Source of the DNA: Pseudoduganella lurida
GTDB lineage: Bacteria > Pseudomonadota > Gammaproteobacteria > Burkholderiales > Burkholderiaceae_D
Length of the DNA: 64,000 nucleotides
NCBI RefSeq assembly: GCF_007830455.1
Contig: NZ_VLLB01000003.1
Span: forward strand, 434,001 to 498,000
Reading direction: 5' to 3'
Under the pieces are notes generated by a model. The model searched no databases and was not told the origin of the DNA. It saw only the letters and a list, made by a program, of their open reading frames with translations. The translations under genes were made by a program, and so were the position numbers. Below, piece by piece: positions 1-8,997 of this stretch. Numbering within the stretch: position 1 is the first letter of the stretch; each line of letters opens with the position of its first letter.

Positions 1-1394
1 GGCGGGCAATCGACCGTCAGCGTCAGGCCGGCGCTCTCGACGATCGAGCGGAAGCCGCTGGCCAGGTCGCCCGTCAGCGCGGCCAGGTCCACCTCGGCGT
101 ACGAGGCCTGCATGCGGCCGGCCTGCACGCGCGAGAAATCGAGCAGCGTGTTGACGAGCTTCTGCAGCCGCAGCGCATTGCCGTGGGCCAGTTCCAGGCG
201 GCTGCGGTGGGCTGCCGGCAGGGGCGTCGCGGCATCGGCCAGGGCATCCTCGACGGGGCCCAGCATCAGTGTCAGCGGCGTGCGGAATTCGTGGCTCACG
301 TTCGAGAAGAACATCGTCTTGGCGCGGTCCAGTTCCGCCAGTGCTTCGGTGCGGCGGCGCTGTTCCTCGGCCGCCGTGGCGTTCTGCAGCGCGGCGGCCA
401 CCTGGCCGGCCACCAGCTCGAAGAAGGTACGGTATTCGGTGTCGAGCCGCCGCGCCGGATTCACGCCCAGCACGAGCACGCCCGCGGTGGATTTCGCCGC
501 GGCGCTCCGGCCGGGATACACCAGCGGCAGTGCGATGGCCTGCCGGATCTCCTGCGACGCCAGGCCGGTCGGCAAGCCGGCCAGCGCGGCGACATTGACG
601 ACGACCGGTGCGCTGCCCTCGCACACGTCGCGCAGCGGCCACGGGCCGGTGTCGCCCTCCAGTGGCACGGCGGCAGGCGCCAGGCCGGCGGACGGCGGCA
701 GGTGCACGGCCCCCTGCAGCAGGGCGGTGCCGCCCGCGTCGTCGAGCAGGTAGAGCAGGGCGAACGGCATGTCCTGCGGATTGCGGGCGATGGTGGCCAT
801 GGCCGTTTCGCTGGCGCTGGCCACGCTGTCCTCGCGCAGCGCGGCCGCCGACAGCGCGGACAGCGAAGCGAGGCGGCGCGTGTTCAGGTTGCTCGCCGTG
901 ACATTCGTCGACGGGCAGAACAGGCCGCCCACGCCGCCCGATTCGTCGACGATCGGGCTGTACGAGAACGAATACCAGGTTTCTTCCAGATAGCTGCCGC
1001 GGTTCATGAACAGCTGCACGTTCGCCACGTAGGTGGCCTCGGCCTGCTGGAAGACCTTGTCGGCCAGCGGTCCGCAGAAATCCCAGATCTCGGCCCAGAC
1101 CTCGGCAGCCGGCAGGCCCAGGGCCCACGGGTGCTTGGCGGCGCTCAGCACCTCCACATAGGCGTCGTTGTACAGGAAGATGGCATGCGGGCCCCAGCCG
1201 ATCCAGAGCGGATGGCTGGAATTGAGCATCAGGCTGACGGTCGTGCGCAGGCTCTGTGGCCATCCGGTCAATGGACCGAGCGGCGTGGTGGACCAGTCGT
1301 GTTCGGCAATCAGCCGGCCCATCTCGCCGGGTGCGGCCAGGAAACTCAGGTGGGCTGGCAGGTGGGGGCGCGCTGGCAGTTGGTGCTCCGTCAA
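1..1394 (-). CDS. PAS/GAF sensor histidine kinase, 3' end outside window
   Basis: Reading leftwards from a TTG at 1394, the frame stays open to the window edge, so the C-terminus is missing. The N-terminal ~150 residues look like a PAS sensor (segments WPQSLRTTVSLMLNSSHPLW and GWGPHAIFLYNDAYVEVLS). A GAF-like stretch follows, then a HisKA dimerisation domain with the H-box SNVSHEFRTPLTLMLGP, whose His is the expected phosphorylation site. The ATPase domain and any receiver domain lie beyond base 1. The TTG start has a GGAG six bases upstream; an upstream in-frame TTG near 1442 is possible but has no such site. No membrane segment is seen, so it is probably cytoplasmic. The signal sensed is unknown. 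It is divergent from the next gene. Confidence 0.85.
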   Translation of the reverse strand, partial: MTEHQLPARPHLPAHLSFLAAPGEMGRLIAEHDWSTTPLGPLTGWPQSLRTTVSLMLNSSHPLWIGWGPHAIFLYNDAYVEVLSAAKHPWALGLPAAEVWAEIWDFCGPLADKVFQQAEATYVANVQLFMNRGSYLEETWYSFSYSPIVDESGGVGGLFCPSTNVTASNLNTRRLASLSALSAAALREDSVASASETAMATIARNPQDMPFALLYLLDDAGGTALLQGAVHLPPSAGLAPAAVPLEGDTGPWPLRDVCEGSAPVVVNVAALAGLPTGLASQEIRQAIALPLVYPGRSAAAKSTAGVLVLGVNPARRLDTEYRTFFELVAGQVAAALQNATAAEEQRRRTEALAELDRAKTMFFSNVSHEFRTPLTLMLGPVEDALADAATPLPAAHRSRLELAHGNALRLQKLVNTLLDFSRVQAGRMQASYAEVDLAALTGDLASGFRSIVESAGLTLTVDCP

Positions 1395-1630
1395 GGCGGT
1401 CTCCGTCTCAGGTGCCAGTCGAAATAATACCAGCGGCAGCAATCTTGATAATAAGTTACTTTACGTGACACCGTTACGCCAGACAAGGGCGCACGATTGC
1501 CTGTCCAGTCACGCCGGGCGATTATAGGGCAACCATAGGGTATTCGCCTGACAACAGTGTTGCTTTCCGGATGCGTTGACAGCACGCCAGGCGCGCCCGA
1601 TACTTTCCCCGCCGATTCTCCAGCCCCGCC

Positions 1631-2038
1631 ATGGCATCCACCATCCTCTTACCGATCCGCAAGGAATGCCCGCCCGGGGCCTGTGTCTGCGAGCGCGAAC
1701 TGCTCGAGGCGGACCCCGCTGCCGACAAGCGCGTGCTGCGCCTGACGCGCGAGGAAGAGAAGCGGCTGATCGCACGCATCGAGGCGATCGCCAGCTATGA
1801 AGAGCTGTTACGGCTGGGCCAGCGGCTGAACGACAACCTCGGTGTCACCCTCAGTATCGCGCCCGGTCCGAACGAGGTGCGCACCGTGCGCGGCTTCGCG
1901 ATCGAGCTGGCGCCGCGCCCCGGCCTGTGCCGCAAGACGCGCCAAGCCGTGCCGGCCGCCATCCGCCGCTGCCTGGATGCCCATCCCGACATCGCCTACG
2001 CCATCCTGGACGCGCACGACCTGTTCGGCCCGCGCTGA
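1631..2038 (+). CDS. conserved hypothetical protein, 135 aa
   Basis: A small soluble protein I cannot assign to a function. The N-terminus holds a Cys-rich stretch (KECPPGACVCERELL, residues 11-25), followed by a charged helix (residues 38-56) and a mixed alpha/beta C-terminal half with a further Cys near residue 99. There is no signal peptide or membrane segment. Codon use matches the surrounding genes and no competing frame looks better. It stands alone between a divergent sensor kinase and the isc promoter, about 275 bases before iscR. The three clustered cysteines could bind a metal, but that is only a guess. Confidence 0.7.
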   Translation: MASTILLPIRKECPPGACVCERELLEADPAADKRVLRLTREEEKRLIARIEAIASYEELLRLGQRLNDNLGVTLSIAPGPNEVRTVRGFAIELAPRPGLCRKTRQAVPAAIRRCLDAHPDIAYAILDAHDLFGPR

Positions 2039-2155
2039 CCTTCTTGTTGCAGTGCTTTCAGTCCATTGCCGGCGGCGGACGCGCGCCGGCCGGGCAGTCA
2101 TGCTGCATTGCAAAGAAAATCGGGAGGCGGCAGGCAAGCTTTTTTCAAAGCTGGT

Positions 2156-2180
2156 ATACTTGACTAAATCGTTCAACTAA
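2156..2180 (+). promoter_or_regulatory. IscR type-1-like binding site in the isc promoter
   Basis: The 25 bases match 22 of the 25 positions of the type-1 IscR consensus known from E. coli (ATASYYGACTRWWWYAGTCRRSTAT, quoted from memory). The left half is perfect and the mismatches lie in the right half. The site contains promoter-like hexamers: TATACT at 2155-2160 and TTGACT at 2160-2165. It lies about 135 bases before the iscR start. By analogy, 2Fe-2S IscR would bind here and repress its own operon. Confidence 0.7.
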
Positions 2181-2313
2181 TAAGGGTTTTATTCGTTGCT
2201 CGCCGGGAGTTTCGCAAGAGATCCAGTGGAGCCCGCGATTTTACCCCAGTTGCCGTCCGGCTTGCATAGCGAGGGGCGGATGGACGAACCCGATGGCTGA
2301 TGAAGAGGTTGTA

Positions 2314-2787
2314 ATGCGTCTGACTACGAAAGGCCGTTTTGCCGTGACCGCGATGATCGACCTGGCGATGCGCCAGGGCAAGGGTCCCGTCACGCTCTCT
2401 GGCATCAGCCAGCGCCAGGCCATCTCGCTGTCCTACCTGGAGCAGCTGTTCGGCAAGCTGCGCCGCCACGAGATCGTCGAATCGATCCGCGGCCCGGGCG
2501 GCGGCTACAGCCTGGCCCGCAAGGCGGACAAGGTGACGGTGGCGGACATCATCATCGCCGTCGACGAGCCGCTCGATGCCACGCAGTGCGGCGGCAAGGA
2601 AAACTGCCACGGCGCCGATGCCGCGGCCGGCGTGCGCTGCATGACCCACGAGCTGTGGGCCACGCTGAACGAAAAGATGGTCGATTACCTGGACTCGGTC
2701 TCGCTGCAGGACCTGGTGGACCAGCAAAAACAGAAGAACGCCGAGCCAAGCGTGGTGGTCATGCACCGCAACCACGCCGTCGGATAA
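2314..2787 (+). CDS. iscR: Fe-S cluster assembly transcription regulator IscR
   Basis: Rrf2-family repressor that senses cell Fe-S supply by carrying a 2Fe-2S cluster. The 157-residue protein has the N-terminal winged helix (MRLTTKGRFAVTAMIDLA, then the PGGGYSLAR wing) and cluster cysteines at 92, 98 and 109. The last gap (10 residues between) is five longer than the E. coli pattern (92/98/104). The start at 2314 is preferred over the in-frame ATG at 2293 because AGAGG lies just upstream and the family begins MRLTTKGR. It is the first gene of an operon running iscR-iscS-iscU-iscA-hscB-hscA-fdx-iscX and has a matching IscR site upstream. Confidence 0.97.
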   Translation: MRLTTKGRFAVTAMIDLAMRQGKGPVTLSGISQRQAISLSYLEQLFGKLRRHEIVESIRGPGGGYSLARKADKVTVADIIIAVDEPLDATQCGGKENCHGADAAAGVRCMTHELWATLNEKMVDYLDSVSLQDLVDQQKQKNAEPSVVVMHRNHAVG

Positions 2788-2829
2788 GCAAGGCTAAACC
2801 ACACGCTGCAAAGCATTGGAGTGATACAG

Positions 2830-4095
2830 ATGAACGCCCCTGAACAAAACGTCGCCAAGGTTGCCCCGGTCGATTTCAAGACCGCGCCGCACTTCCCGAT
2901 CTACATGGACTACTCGGCCACCACGCCGATCGATCCACGCGTCGCGGACAAGATGATCCCGTACCTGCGCGAGCAGTTCGGCAATCCCGCCTCGCGCAGC
3001 CACATGTACGGCTGGACGGCGGAAGCGGCCGTGGAAGAGGCGCGCGGCCACGTGGCGGCGCTGATCAACGCCGACCCGCGCGAAATCATCTGGACCTCCG
3101 GCGCCACCGAGAGCAACAACCTGGCGATCAAGGGTGCGGCGCAGTTCTACAAAACCAAGGGCAAGCACATCATCACGGTCAAGACGGAGCACAAGGCCGT
3201 GCTGGACACCGTGCGCGAGCTGGAACGCCAGGGCTTCGAAGCAACCTACCTGGACCCGCAGGACAATGGCCTGATCACCGTCGAGCAGCTGGCTGCGGCC
3301 GTGCGTCCGGACACGATCCTGGTCTCCGTCATGCTGGTCAATAACGAGATCGGCGTGGTCCAGCCGGTCGGCGAGATCGCCGCCTTCTGCCGCAGCAAGG
3401 GCATCATCTTCCATTGCGACGCGGCCCAGGCCACCGGCAAGGTGGTGATCGACGTGCAGGCCCTGAAGGTCGACCTGATGACGTTCACGGCGCATAAAAC
3501 GTATGGCCCGAAAGGCATCGGCGCGCTGTACGTGTGCCGCAAGCCGCGCGTGCGCATCGAAGCACAGATGCACGGCGGTGGCCACGAGCGCGGCCTGCGT
3601 TCCGGCACGCTGCCGGTGCACCAGATCGTCGGCATGGGCGAAGCGTTCCGCCTGGCCAAGGTCGAGATGGACGACGAGATCGCCCGCATCCGCGCGCTGC
3701 GCGACCGCCTGGCCAAGGGCCTGCAGGAGATCGAAGAGGTCTACATCAACGGCGACATGGATCACCGCGTGCCCCACAACCTGAACGTCTCGTTCAACTA
3801 CGTGGAAGGCGAGTCGCTGATCATGGCCGTGAAGGACCTGGCCGTGTCGTCCGGTTCGGCCTGCACCTCGGCCAGCCTGGAGCCCTCGTACGTGCTGCGC
3901 GCCCTGGGCCGCAGCGACGAACTGGCGCACAGCTCGATCCGCTTCACGATCGGCCGCTTCACGACGGAACAGGACATCGACTTTGCCGTGGAACTGATGA
4001 AGTCGAAGGTGGGCAAGCTGCGCGAACTGTCGCCGCTGTGGGACATGTTTAAGGAAGGGATCGACATCAATTCGATCCAGTGGGCCGCGCACTGA
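2830..4095 (+). CDS. iscS: cysteine desulfurase IscS
   Basis: PLP enzyme that takes sulfur from L-cysteine, leaving alanine, and passes it to the IscU scaffold. The 421-residue chain shows the class V aminotransferase fold. The N-terminal motif is [13 protein letters not shown] and the PLP lysine is K223 in [11 protein letters not shown]. The catalytic cysteine is C345 in the mobile loop [13 protein letters not shown] 2830 is favoured (GGAG nine bases upstream); a GTG at 2821 would add three residues. About 17 residues before the family core form a short lineage-type N-terminal extension. It sits 42 bases after iscR and 42 before iscU. Confidence 0.98.
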   Translation: MNAPEQNVAKVAPVDFKTAPHFPIYMDYSATTPIDPRVADKMIPYLREQFGNPASRSHMYGWTAEAAVEEARGHVAALINADPREIIWTSGATESNNLAIKGAAQFYKTKGKHIITVKTEHKAVLDTVRELERQGFEATYLDPQDNGLITVEQLAAAVRPDTILVSVMLVNNEIGVVQPVGEIAAFCRSKGIIFHCDAAQATGKVVIDVQALKVDLMTFTAHKTYGPKGIGALYVCRKPRVRIEAQMHGGGHERGLRSGTLPVHQIVGMGEAFRLAKVEMDDEIARIRALRDRLAKGLQEIEEVYINGDMDHRVPHNLNVSFNYVEGESLIMAVKDLAVSSGSACTSASLEPSYVLRALGRSDELAHSSIRFTIGRFTTEQDIDFAVELMKSKVGKLRELSPLWDMFKEGIDINSIQWAAH

Positions 4096-4137
4096 GCGCG
4101 CCAATAACGAATCCAACGAATCTATCAGGAGCACAAA

Positions 4138-4521
4138 ATGGCTTATTCGGACAAAGTACTCGATCACTACGAAAACCCGCGCAACGTGGGCGCCTTTGAA
4201 AAGGGCGACGACACCGTGGGTACCGGCATGGTCGGCGCGCCGGCCTGCGGCGACGTGATGAAACTGCAGATCAAGGTCGGTGCCGACGGCCTGATCGAAG
4301 ACGCGAAATTCAAGACCTACGGCTGCGGCTCGGCGATCGCATCCAGCTCGCTGGTGACCGAATGGGTCAAGGGCAAGTCGCTGGACGAAGCGCTGGCCAT
4401 CAAGAACACGCAGATCGCCGAAGAACTGGCGCTGCCACCGGTAAAAATTCACTGCTCGATCCTGGCGGAAGATGCCATCAAGGCAGCAGTGAGCGACTAC
4501 AAGGCCAAGCACGCGGCTTGA
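4138..4521 (+). CDS. iscU: Fe-S cluster assembly scaffold IscU
   Basis: Scaffold on which 2Fe-2S clusters are first built from IscS sulfur and iron. The 127-residue length is typical. All three ligand cysteines are present (C37 in APACGD, C63 in YGCGSA, C106 in HCSIL), as is the stabilising Asp39. The LPPVK segment at 99-103 is the known docking site for the HscA chaperone, encoded further down the same operon. It is preceded by a clear AGGAG Shine-Dalgarno sequence. Confidence 0.98.
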   Translation: MAYSDKVLDHYENPRNVGAFEKGDDTVGTGMVGAPACGDVMKLQIKVGADGLIEDAKFKTYGCGSAIASSSLVTEWVKGKSLDEALAIKNTQIAEELALPPVKIHCSILAEDAIKAAVSDYKAKHAA

Positions 4522-4545
4522 GCCGTGGTTGAGCTGAAGCGATAA

Positions 4546-4568
4546 CGGTGCCCGCGGTGCGGGTGCCG
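4546..4568 (+). other. intercistronic hairpin between iscU and iscA
   Basis: Two 10-base arms (4546-4555 and 4559-4568) can pair around a 3-base loop, with two G-U pairs in RNA. There is no T-run after it, so it is not a normal intrinsic terminator. It may protect or separate the iscU message, but that is inference. Confidence 0.4.
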
Positions 4569-4585
4569 ACGATGGAGGAAATGGC

Positions 4586-4909
4586 ATGGCAATCACCCTG
4601 ACCGAAAAAGCAGCAAAGCACATCTCCCGCTACATCGAACGGCGCGGCAAGGGCATCGGCCTGCGCTTCGGCGTGCGCACGACGGGCTGCTCGGGGCTGG
4701 CCTACAAGCTGGAGTATGTCGACGACGTGGCCGATGAGGACAGCGTGTTCGAATCGCACGGCGTGAAGGTGTTCGTGGATCCGAAAAGCCTGCCGTACAT
4801 CGACGGCACGGAGCTGGACTTCGCCCGCGAAGGCCTGAACGAGGGCTTCAAGTTCCACAATCCGAACGAGAAAGACAACTGCGGCTGCGGCGAGAGTTTC
4901 CGCGTTTGA
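4586..4909 (+). CDS. iscA: iron-sulfur cluster assembly protein IscA
   Basis: A-type carrier that delivers Fe-S clusters to target enzymes. It has 107 residues with the HesB/IscA fold and the three conserved cysteines C35 (TTGCSGLAY), C99 and C101 (NCGCGESF near the C-terminus). It starts after a GGAGG site. It lies 64 bases after iscU; that gap contains a stable hairpin, unlike the tighter spacing elsewhere in the operon. Confidence 0.97.
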   Translation: MAITLTEKAAKHISRYIERRGKGIGLRFGVRTTGCSGLAYKLEYVDDVADEDSVFESHGVKVFVDPKSLPYIDGTELDFAREGLNEGFKFHNPNEKDNCGCGESFRV

Positions 4910-4924
4910 CCTTCCGCGTTTGAT

Positions 4925-5485
4925 GTGCCGCGCCCAGTCGCATCTCCGTCTTCTTCTTCATTTCACACCGTGCAGAATCACTTCGAGCTATTCCACCTGC
5001 CGCAGCAGTTCGCCATCGACGCGGCCGCGCTGGACGCCGCCTACCGCGAAGTCCAGGGCCGCGTGCATCCCGATAAATTCGTGAACGCCACGGACGCCGA
5101 AAAGCGCGTGGCGATGCAGTGGGCCACCCGCGCCAACGAGGCGTACCAGACCCTCAAGGCCCCGCAGAAGCGTGCGCAGTACCTGTGCGAACTGAATGGG
5201 GTCGATCTGCAGACCGAATCGAACACGGCGATGCCGATGGCCTTCCTGATGCAGCAGATGGAATGGCGCGAGGAGCTGGCCGAGGCGCGCGCCGGCAAGG
5301 ATGGCGACGCGCTCGACCGCCTCGACACGCAACTGCGGGCCACGCGCAAATCGCAACTGAAGGACATCGCGGCGCAGCTCGATGCCGGTGACTTCACGGC
5401 CGCCGCCCAGGGCGTGCGTGCGCTGATGTTCCTCGACAAATTCGGCGACGAAGTGAGCTTTGCGCGCGACGCCATCGAAGTGTAA
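4925..5485 (+). CDS. hscB: Fe-S assembly J-domain co-chaperone HscB
   Basis: J-domain protein that brings IscU to HscA and stimulates its ATPase. The N-terminal J domain carries the essential HPD tripeptide (GRVHPDKF). A C-terminal three-helix HscB oligomerisation domain follows ([14 protein letters not shown] onward). The start is uncertain. GTG 4925 gives 186 residues with a Ser-rich leader, while GTG 4970 ([11 protein letters not shown]) fits the usual family N-terminus better. Neither has a strong ribosome site. It is followed by an unusual 18-bp tandem repeat before hscA. Confidence 0.93.
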   Translation: MPRPVASPSSSSFHTVQNHFELFHLPQQFAIDAAALDAAYREVQGRVHPDKFVNATDAEKRVAMQWATRANEAYQTLKAPQKRAQYLCELNGVDLQTESNTAMPMAFLMQQMEWREELAEARAGKDGDALDRLDTQLRATRKSQLKDIAAQLDAGDFTAAAQGVRALMFLDKFGDEVSFARDAIEV

Positions 5486-5515
5486 TCGGGGCTCGGCCAG
5501 CGTCCGTCGTCGCCC

Positions 5516-5605
5516 GGCCTCACGTCCATCCCCGGCTCCACGTTCATCACTGGCTCCACGATCACCACCGGCTCCACGTTCATCACCGGCTCTACGTCCA
5601 AAACA
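5516..5605 (+). repeat. 18-bp tandem repeat, five units, between hscB and hscA
   Basis: Five consecutive 18-base units begin at 5516, 5534, 5552, 5570 and 5588, of the form GGCTCCACGTTCATCACC. The middle three are nearly identical and the outer two are diverged. The array fills most of the gap and ends 14 bases before the hscA start. The unit is a multiple of three, and the opposite strand reads as a Val-Glu-Pro-rich repeat, but no gene is supported there. Confidence 0.85.
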
Positions 5606-5619
5606 ACAACAGGTTTCAC

Positions 5620-7497
5620 ATGGCTCTCCTGCAAATTTCCGAACCGGGCATGTCCACGGCACCGCACCAGCACCGGCTGGCGGTCGGGATCGACCTGGGC
5701 ACGACGAACTCGCTGGTCGCCACCGTGCGCTCGTCGATCCCCGAAGTGCTGAACGACGAGGACGGCCGCCCGCTGCTGCCGTCCGTCGTGCGCTACCTGC
5801 CGAACGGCCACGCCCATATCGGCTACAAGGCGCAGGCTGCACAGACGGTTGATCCGAAGAACACGGTCGTCTCCGTGAAGCGTTTCATGGGCCGCGGCCT
5901 GAAGGACATCGCGTACGCGGAAAACCTGCCGTACGATTTCGTGGATGCGCCCGGGATGGTGCAATTGAAGACGGTGGCCGGCATCAAGAGCCCGGTCGAG
6001 ACGTCCGCACAGATCCTCGCAACGCTGCGCCAGCGCGCCGAGGATGCACTGGGCGACGACCTGGTCGGCGCCGTCATCACCGTGCCGGCGTACTTCGACG
6101 ACGCCCAGCGGCAGGCCACCAAGGACGCGGCCCAGCTGGCCGGCCTGAACGTGCTGCGCCTGCTGTCCGAACCGACCGCCGCCGCGATCGCGTATGGCCT
6201 CGACAACGGCTCGGAAGGCCTCTTCGCCGTCTACGACCTGGGCGGCGGCACGTTCGACATCTCGATCCTGCGCCTGTCGAAAGGCGTGTTCGAAGTGCTT
6301 TCCACCGGCGGCGATTCCGCGCTGGGCGGCGACGACTTCGACCACCGCCTGTTCTGCTACATCCACGAACAGGAAAAACTGGCGCCCTTGAACGACGAAG
6401 ACACCGCCGTGCTGATGGTGAAGGCGCGCGAAGCGAAGGAGCTGCTGTCGACCAAGGCCGAAGTGATCGTCGATGCCAGCCTGTCGTCCGGCGAGAACGT
6501 GCACCTGAAGGTCACGGCCGAGAAATTCGTCGAGATCACGAAGCACCTCGTCGCCAAGACGATGAACGCGGTGAAGAAAGCGCTGCGCGATGCGAACGTG
6601 GATGCCGACGATGTCGATGGCGTGGTGATGGTGGGCGGCGCCACGCGCATGCCGCACGTGCAGCGCGCCGTGGGCGAGTACTTCCACACGATCCCGCATG
6701 CGAACATCGATCCGGACAAGGTGGTGGCGCTGGGCGCCGCCATCCAGGCCAATCTGCTGGCCGGCAATCGCGCCGCCGGCGACGACTGGCTGCTGCTGGA
6801 CGTGATTCCGCTGTCGCTGGGCATCGAGACGATGGGCGGCCTGGTCGAGAAGATCATCCCGCGCAACTCGACGATCCCGTGCGCCCGCGCGCAGGAATTC
6901 ACCACCTTCAAGGATGGCCAGACGGCGCTGGCCGTGCACGTGCTGCAGGGCGAGCGCGAGCTGGTGTCCGACTGCCGTTCGCTGGCCCGCTTCGAGCTGC
7001 GCGGCATCCCGCCGATGGCGGCCGGCGCGGCACGCATCCGCATCACCTACCAGGTCGATGCGGATGGCCTGCTGAGCGTCTCGGCCCGCGAGCTGCGCTC
7101 GAACGTGGAGGCCTCCATCACGGTCAAACCGTCGTACGGCCTGGGCGACGACGACGTGGCGCGCATGCTGCAGGATTCGTACAGCGCCGCCGCCAGCGAC
7201 ATGCAGGCCCGCGCGATGCGCGAGGAACAGGTCGAGGCCGAACGCATCCTGCTGGCCACCCAGTCGGCGCTGGACGAGGATGCGAACCTGCTGTCGGCTG
7301 AGGAACGCGCCGATGTCGACGTGCTCATGCAGAAGACACGCGACGTGGTCGCGCAGTCGCAGGCCGGCGCCGTCGACCATGGCGCCGTGAAGGCGGCCGT
7401 GGAAGCGCTGGCGCACGGCACCGAGGAATTCGCCTCGCGCCGCATGGACCGCAGCGTGCGCAGCGCACTGGCCGGCAAGTCGCTGGACCAGGTGTAA
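5620..7497 (+). CDS. hscA: Fe-S assembly Hsp70 chaperone HscA
   Basis: Specialised Hsp70 that binds the LPPVK loop of IscU and drives cluster transfer with ATP. The 625 residues split into an ATPase domain (about 20-390) and a substrate domain (about 395-615). The ATPase domain has phosphate loop DLGTTNS at 25-31, and the motifs [13 protein letters not shown] and VGGATRMP. The [11 protein letters not shown]-terminus is characteristic of HscA rather than DnaK, and the chain is shorter at the C-terminus. AGG lies upstream of ATG 5620. The 134-base gap after hscB is the longest inside the isc operon. Confidence 0.98.
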   Translation: MALLQISEPGMSTAPHQHRLAVGIDLGTTNSLVATVRSSIPEVLNDEDGRPLLPSVVRYLPNGHAHIGYKAQAAQTVDPKNTVVSVKRFMGRGLKDIAYAENLPYDFVDAPGMVQLKTVAGIKSPVETSAQILATLRQRAEDALGDDLVGAVITVPAYFDDAQRQATKDAAQLAGLNVLRLLSEPTAAAIAYGLDNGSEGLFAVYDLGGGTFDISILRLSKGVFEVLSTGGDSALGGDDFDHRLFCYIHEQEKLAPLNDEDTAVLMVKAREAKELLSTKAEVIVDASLSSGENVHLKVTAEKFVEITKHLVAKTMNAVKKALRDANVDADDVDGVVMVGGATRMPHVQRAVGEYFHTIPHANIDPDKVVALGAAIQANLLAGNRAAGDDWLLLDVIPLSLGIETMGGLVEKIIPRNSTIPCARAQEFTTFKDGQTALAVHVLQGERELVSDCRSLARFELRGIPPMAAGAARIRITYQVDADGLLSVSARELRSNVEASITVKPSYGLGDDDVARMLQDSYSAAASDMQARAMREEQVEAERILLATQSALDEDANLLSAEERADVDVLMQKTRDVVAQSQAGAVDHGAVKAAVEALAHGTEEFASRRMDRSVRSALAGKSLDQV

Positions 7498-7562
7498 CAG
7501 CCAGCTTGCCCAGCAGTTTGCCTGCCCAGCTCGCCCAAGAACAATCATTCAGAGGTCATACC

Positions 7563-7904
7563 GTGCCACAAATCGTCATCCTGCCCCACGCAAAGTTGTG
7601 CCCCGAAGGCGCCGTCATCGAAACCGAAGCGGGCAAGTCCGTCTGCGATGTCCTGCTGGACAACGACATCCATATCGAGCACGCCTGCGAAAAATCGTGC
7701 GCCTGCACCACCTGCCACATCATCGTGCGGGAAGGCTTCGCATCGCTGAACGAGGCGACCGAAACGGAAGAAGACCTGCTGGACAAGGCCTGGGGCCTGG
7801 AAGCGCAGTCGCGCCTGTCGTGCCAGGCGATCGTGGCCGAGGAAGACCTGGTCGTCGAGATTCCGAAGTACACCATCAACCACGCCAGCGAAGGCAGCCA
7901 CTGA
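7563..7904 (+). CDS. fdx: ISC-type 2Fe-2S ferredoxin
   Basis: Adrenodoxin-type ferredoxin that supplies electrons for cluster assembly. In the 113-residue protein the four cluster cysteines are C42, C48, C51 and C87, in the segment [13 protein letters not shown] plus a later LSCQAI. C46 is the extra non-ligand Cys common in this group. The GTG at 7563 is chosen because AGAGG lies seven bases upstream and MPQIVILPH is the usual family start; an in-frame ATG at 7506 would add 19 residues. It is followed two bases later by iscX. Confidence 0.96.
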   Translation: MPQIVILPHAKLCPEGAVIETEAGKSVCDVLLDNDIHIEHACEKSCACTTCHIIVREGFASLNEATETEEDLLDKAWGLEAQSRLSCQAIVAEEDLVVEIPKYTINHASEGSH

Positions 7905-7906
7905 CC

Positions 7907-8101
7907 ATGAAATGGACGGACATCACGGCGATCGCGGAAGCGCTGTATGACAAATATCCGCACATGGATCCGACCACGATCCGCTTCACCGACCTGCACC
8001 ATTGGGTCGTGACCCTGGACGGTTTTACCGACGACCCGAAGCGCAGCGGCGAGAAGATCCTGGAAGCGATCCAGCAGGCGTGGATCGATGAAGCGCAATA
8101 A
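7907..8101 (+). CDS. iscX: Fe-S assembly protein IscX
   Basis: Small acidic protein of 64 residues that binds IscS and iron and tunes cluster assembly. It begins [13 protein letters not shown] and contains the conserved [14 protein letters not shown] region and a DDP segment. It is the last classical gene of the isc operon. Its final 14 bases overlap the start of the downstream methyltransferase gene in another frame, which implies coupled translation. Confidence 0.95.
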   Translation: MKWTDITAIAEALYDKYPHMDPTTIRFTDLHHWVVTLDGFTDDPKRSGEKILEAIQQAWIDEAQ

Positions 8102-8996
8102 GGCCGACAAGGGCGCACCGGCGCCGCTGGCGAAGTTGCCGACGACCGTCACGGACATCCCGGAAGTCCGGCCGGGCCAGTCCGTCGCGCTGCTGCAGGA
8201 ACTGCACATCCTCACGCGCGACGGCAAATTGAATCAGGACAGCCGCCGCAAACTGAAACAGGTCTACCACCTGTACCAGTTCATCGAACCGCTGCTGAAC
8301 GATGTCGTGAAGGAGAAGGGCACCGTGTCGCTGGTCGACCACGGCGCGGGCAAGTCGTACCTGGGGTTTATCCTGTACGACCTGTTCTTCAAGGCGTTGC
8401 AGAACGATTCGCATATCTACGGCATCGAAACGCGCGACGAACTCGTGCAGCGTTCGCGCGAGCTGGCGGCGAAATTCGCCTTCCCCGGCATGTCGTTCCT
8501 GCCGCTGTCGGTGGCCGAGTCCACCACGTCCACCGAACTGCCGCCCACGATCGATGTCGTCACCGCGCTGCATGCCTGTAACACGGCCACGGACGATGCG
8601 ATCGACTTCGCGCTGAAGAAGCACGCGAAGCACATCGTGCTGGTGCCGTGCTGCCAGGCCGAAGTAGCCTCCGTCCTGAAGAAGAACAAGGGCCAGTCGC
8701 TGGGCAGGAGCGCGCTGACGGAGATCTGGCGCCACCCGATCCACACACGCGAATTCGGCAGCCAGGTCACCAATGTGCTGCGCTGTCTGCAGCTCGAAGC
8801 CCATGGTTACCAGGTCAACGTGACGGAGCTGGTAGGCTGGGAGCACTCGATGAAGAACGAGCTGATCATCGCTACCTATAAAAACCTGCCGCGCCGCCGG
8901 CCGGCCGAACGCCTGCAGGAAGTGCTGGAGACGGTGGGCCTGCAGGAGATGCGCGAGCGTTTCTATACCGCTGAAATCGAACAAGCTGGAGCCTGA
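8088..8996 (+). CDS. class I SAM-dependent methyltransferase, coupled to iscX
   Basis: A 302-residue protein with a Rossmann-type methyltransferase core. [17 protein letters not shown] (residues ~80-96) is the SAM-binding motif [12 protein letters not shown] motif II, and [14 protein letters not shown] the following strand. A PCC pair sits in [11 protein letters not shown]. The pattern resembles the Methyltransf_32 group. The substrate is not known. ATG 8088 overlaps iscX by 14 bases, so it may be co-expressed with the isc genes, though a role in Fe-S work is not shown. There is no signal peptide. Confidence 0.85.
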   Translation: MKRNKADKGAPAPLAKLPTTVTDIPEVRPGQSVALLQELHILTRDGKLNQDSRRKLKQVYHLYQFIEPLLNDVVKEKGTVSLVDHGAGKSYLGFILYDLFFKALQNDSHIYGIETRDELVQRSRELAAKFAFPGMSFLPLSVAESTTSTELPPTIDVVTALHACNTATDDAIDFALKKHAKHIVLVPCCQAEVASVLKKNKGQSLGRSALTEIWRHPIHTREFGSQVTNVLRCLQLEAHGYQVNVTELVGWEHSMKNELIIATYKNLPRRRPAERLQEVLETVGLQEMRERFYTAEIEQAGA

Positions 8997-8997
8997 T

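Noticed and set aside
2794..4623. 609-codon open frame on the minus strand across iscS and iscU
   Set aside because: It lies opposite well-identified genes. Its composition is that of a high-GC antisense shadow, rich in Arg/His/Ala without family motifs.
5516..5605. Possible small CRISPR array
   Set aside because: Units of 18 bp are directly adjacent with no unique spacers, and no cas genes are in the window.
5041..7548. 835-codon minus-strand frame opposite hscB, hscA and the 18-bp repeats
   Set aside because: Antisense to hscA, with no recognisable domain. The Val-Glu-Pro repeat it contains is just the translation of the tandem repeat.
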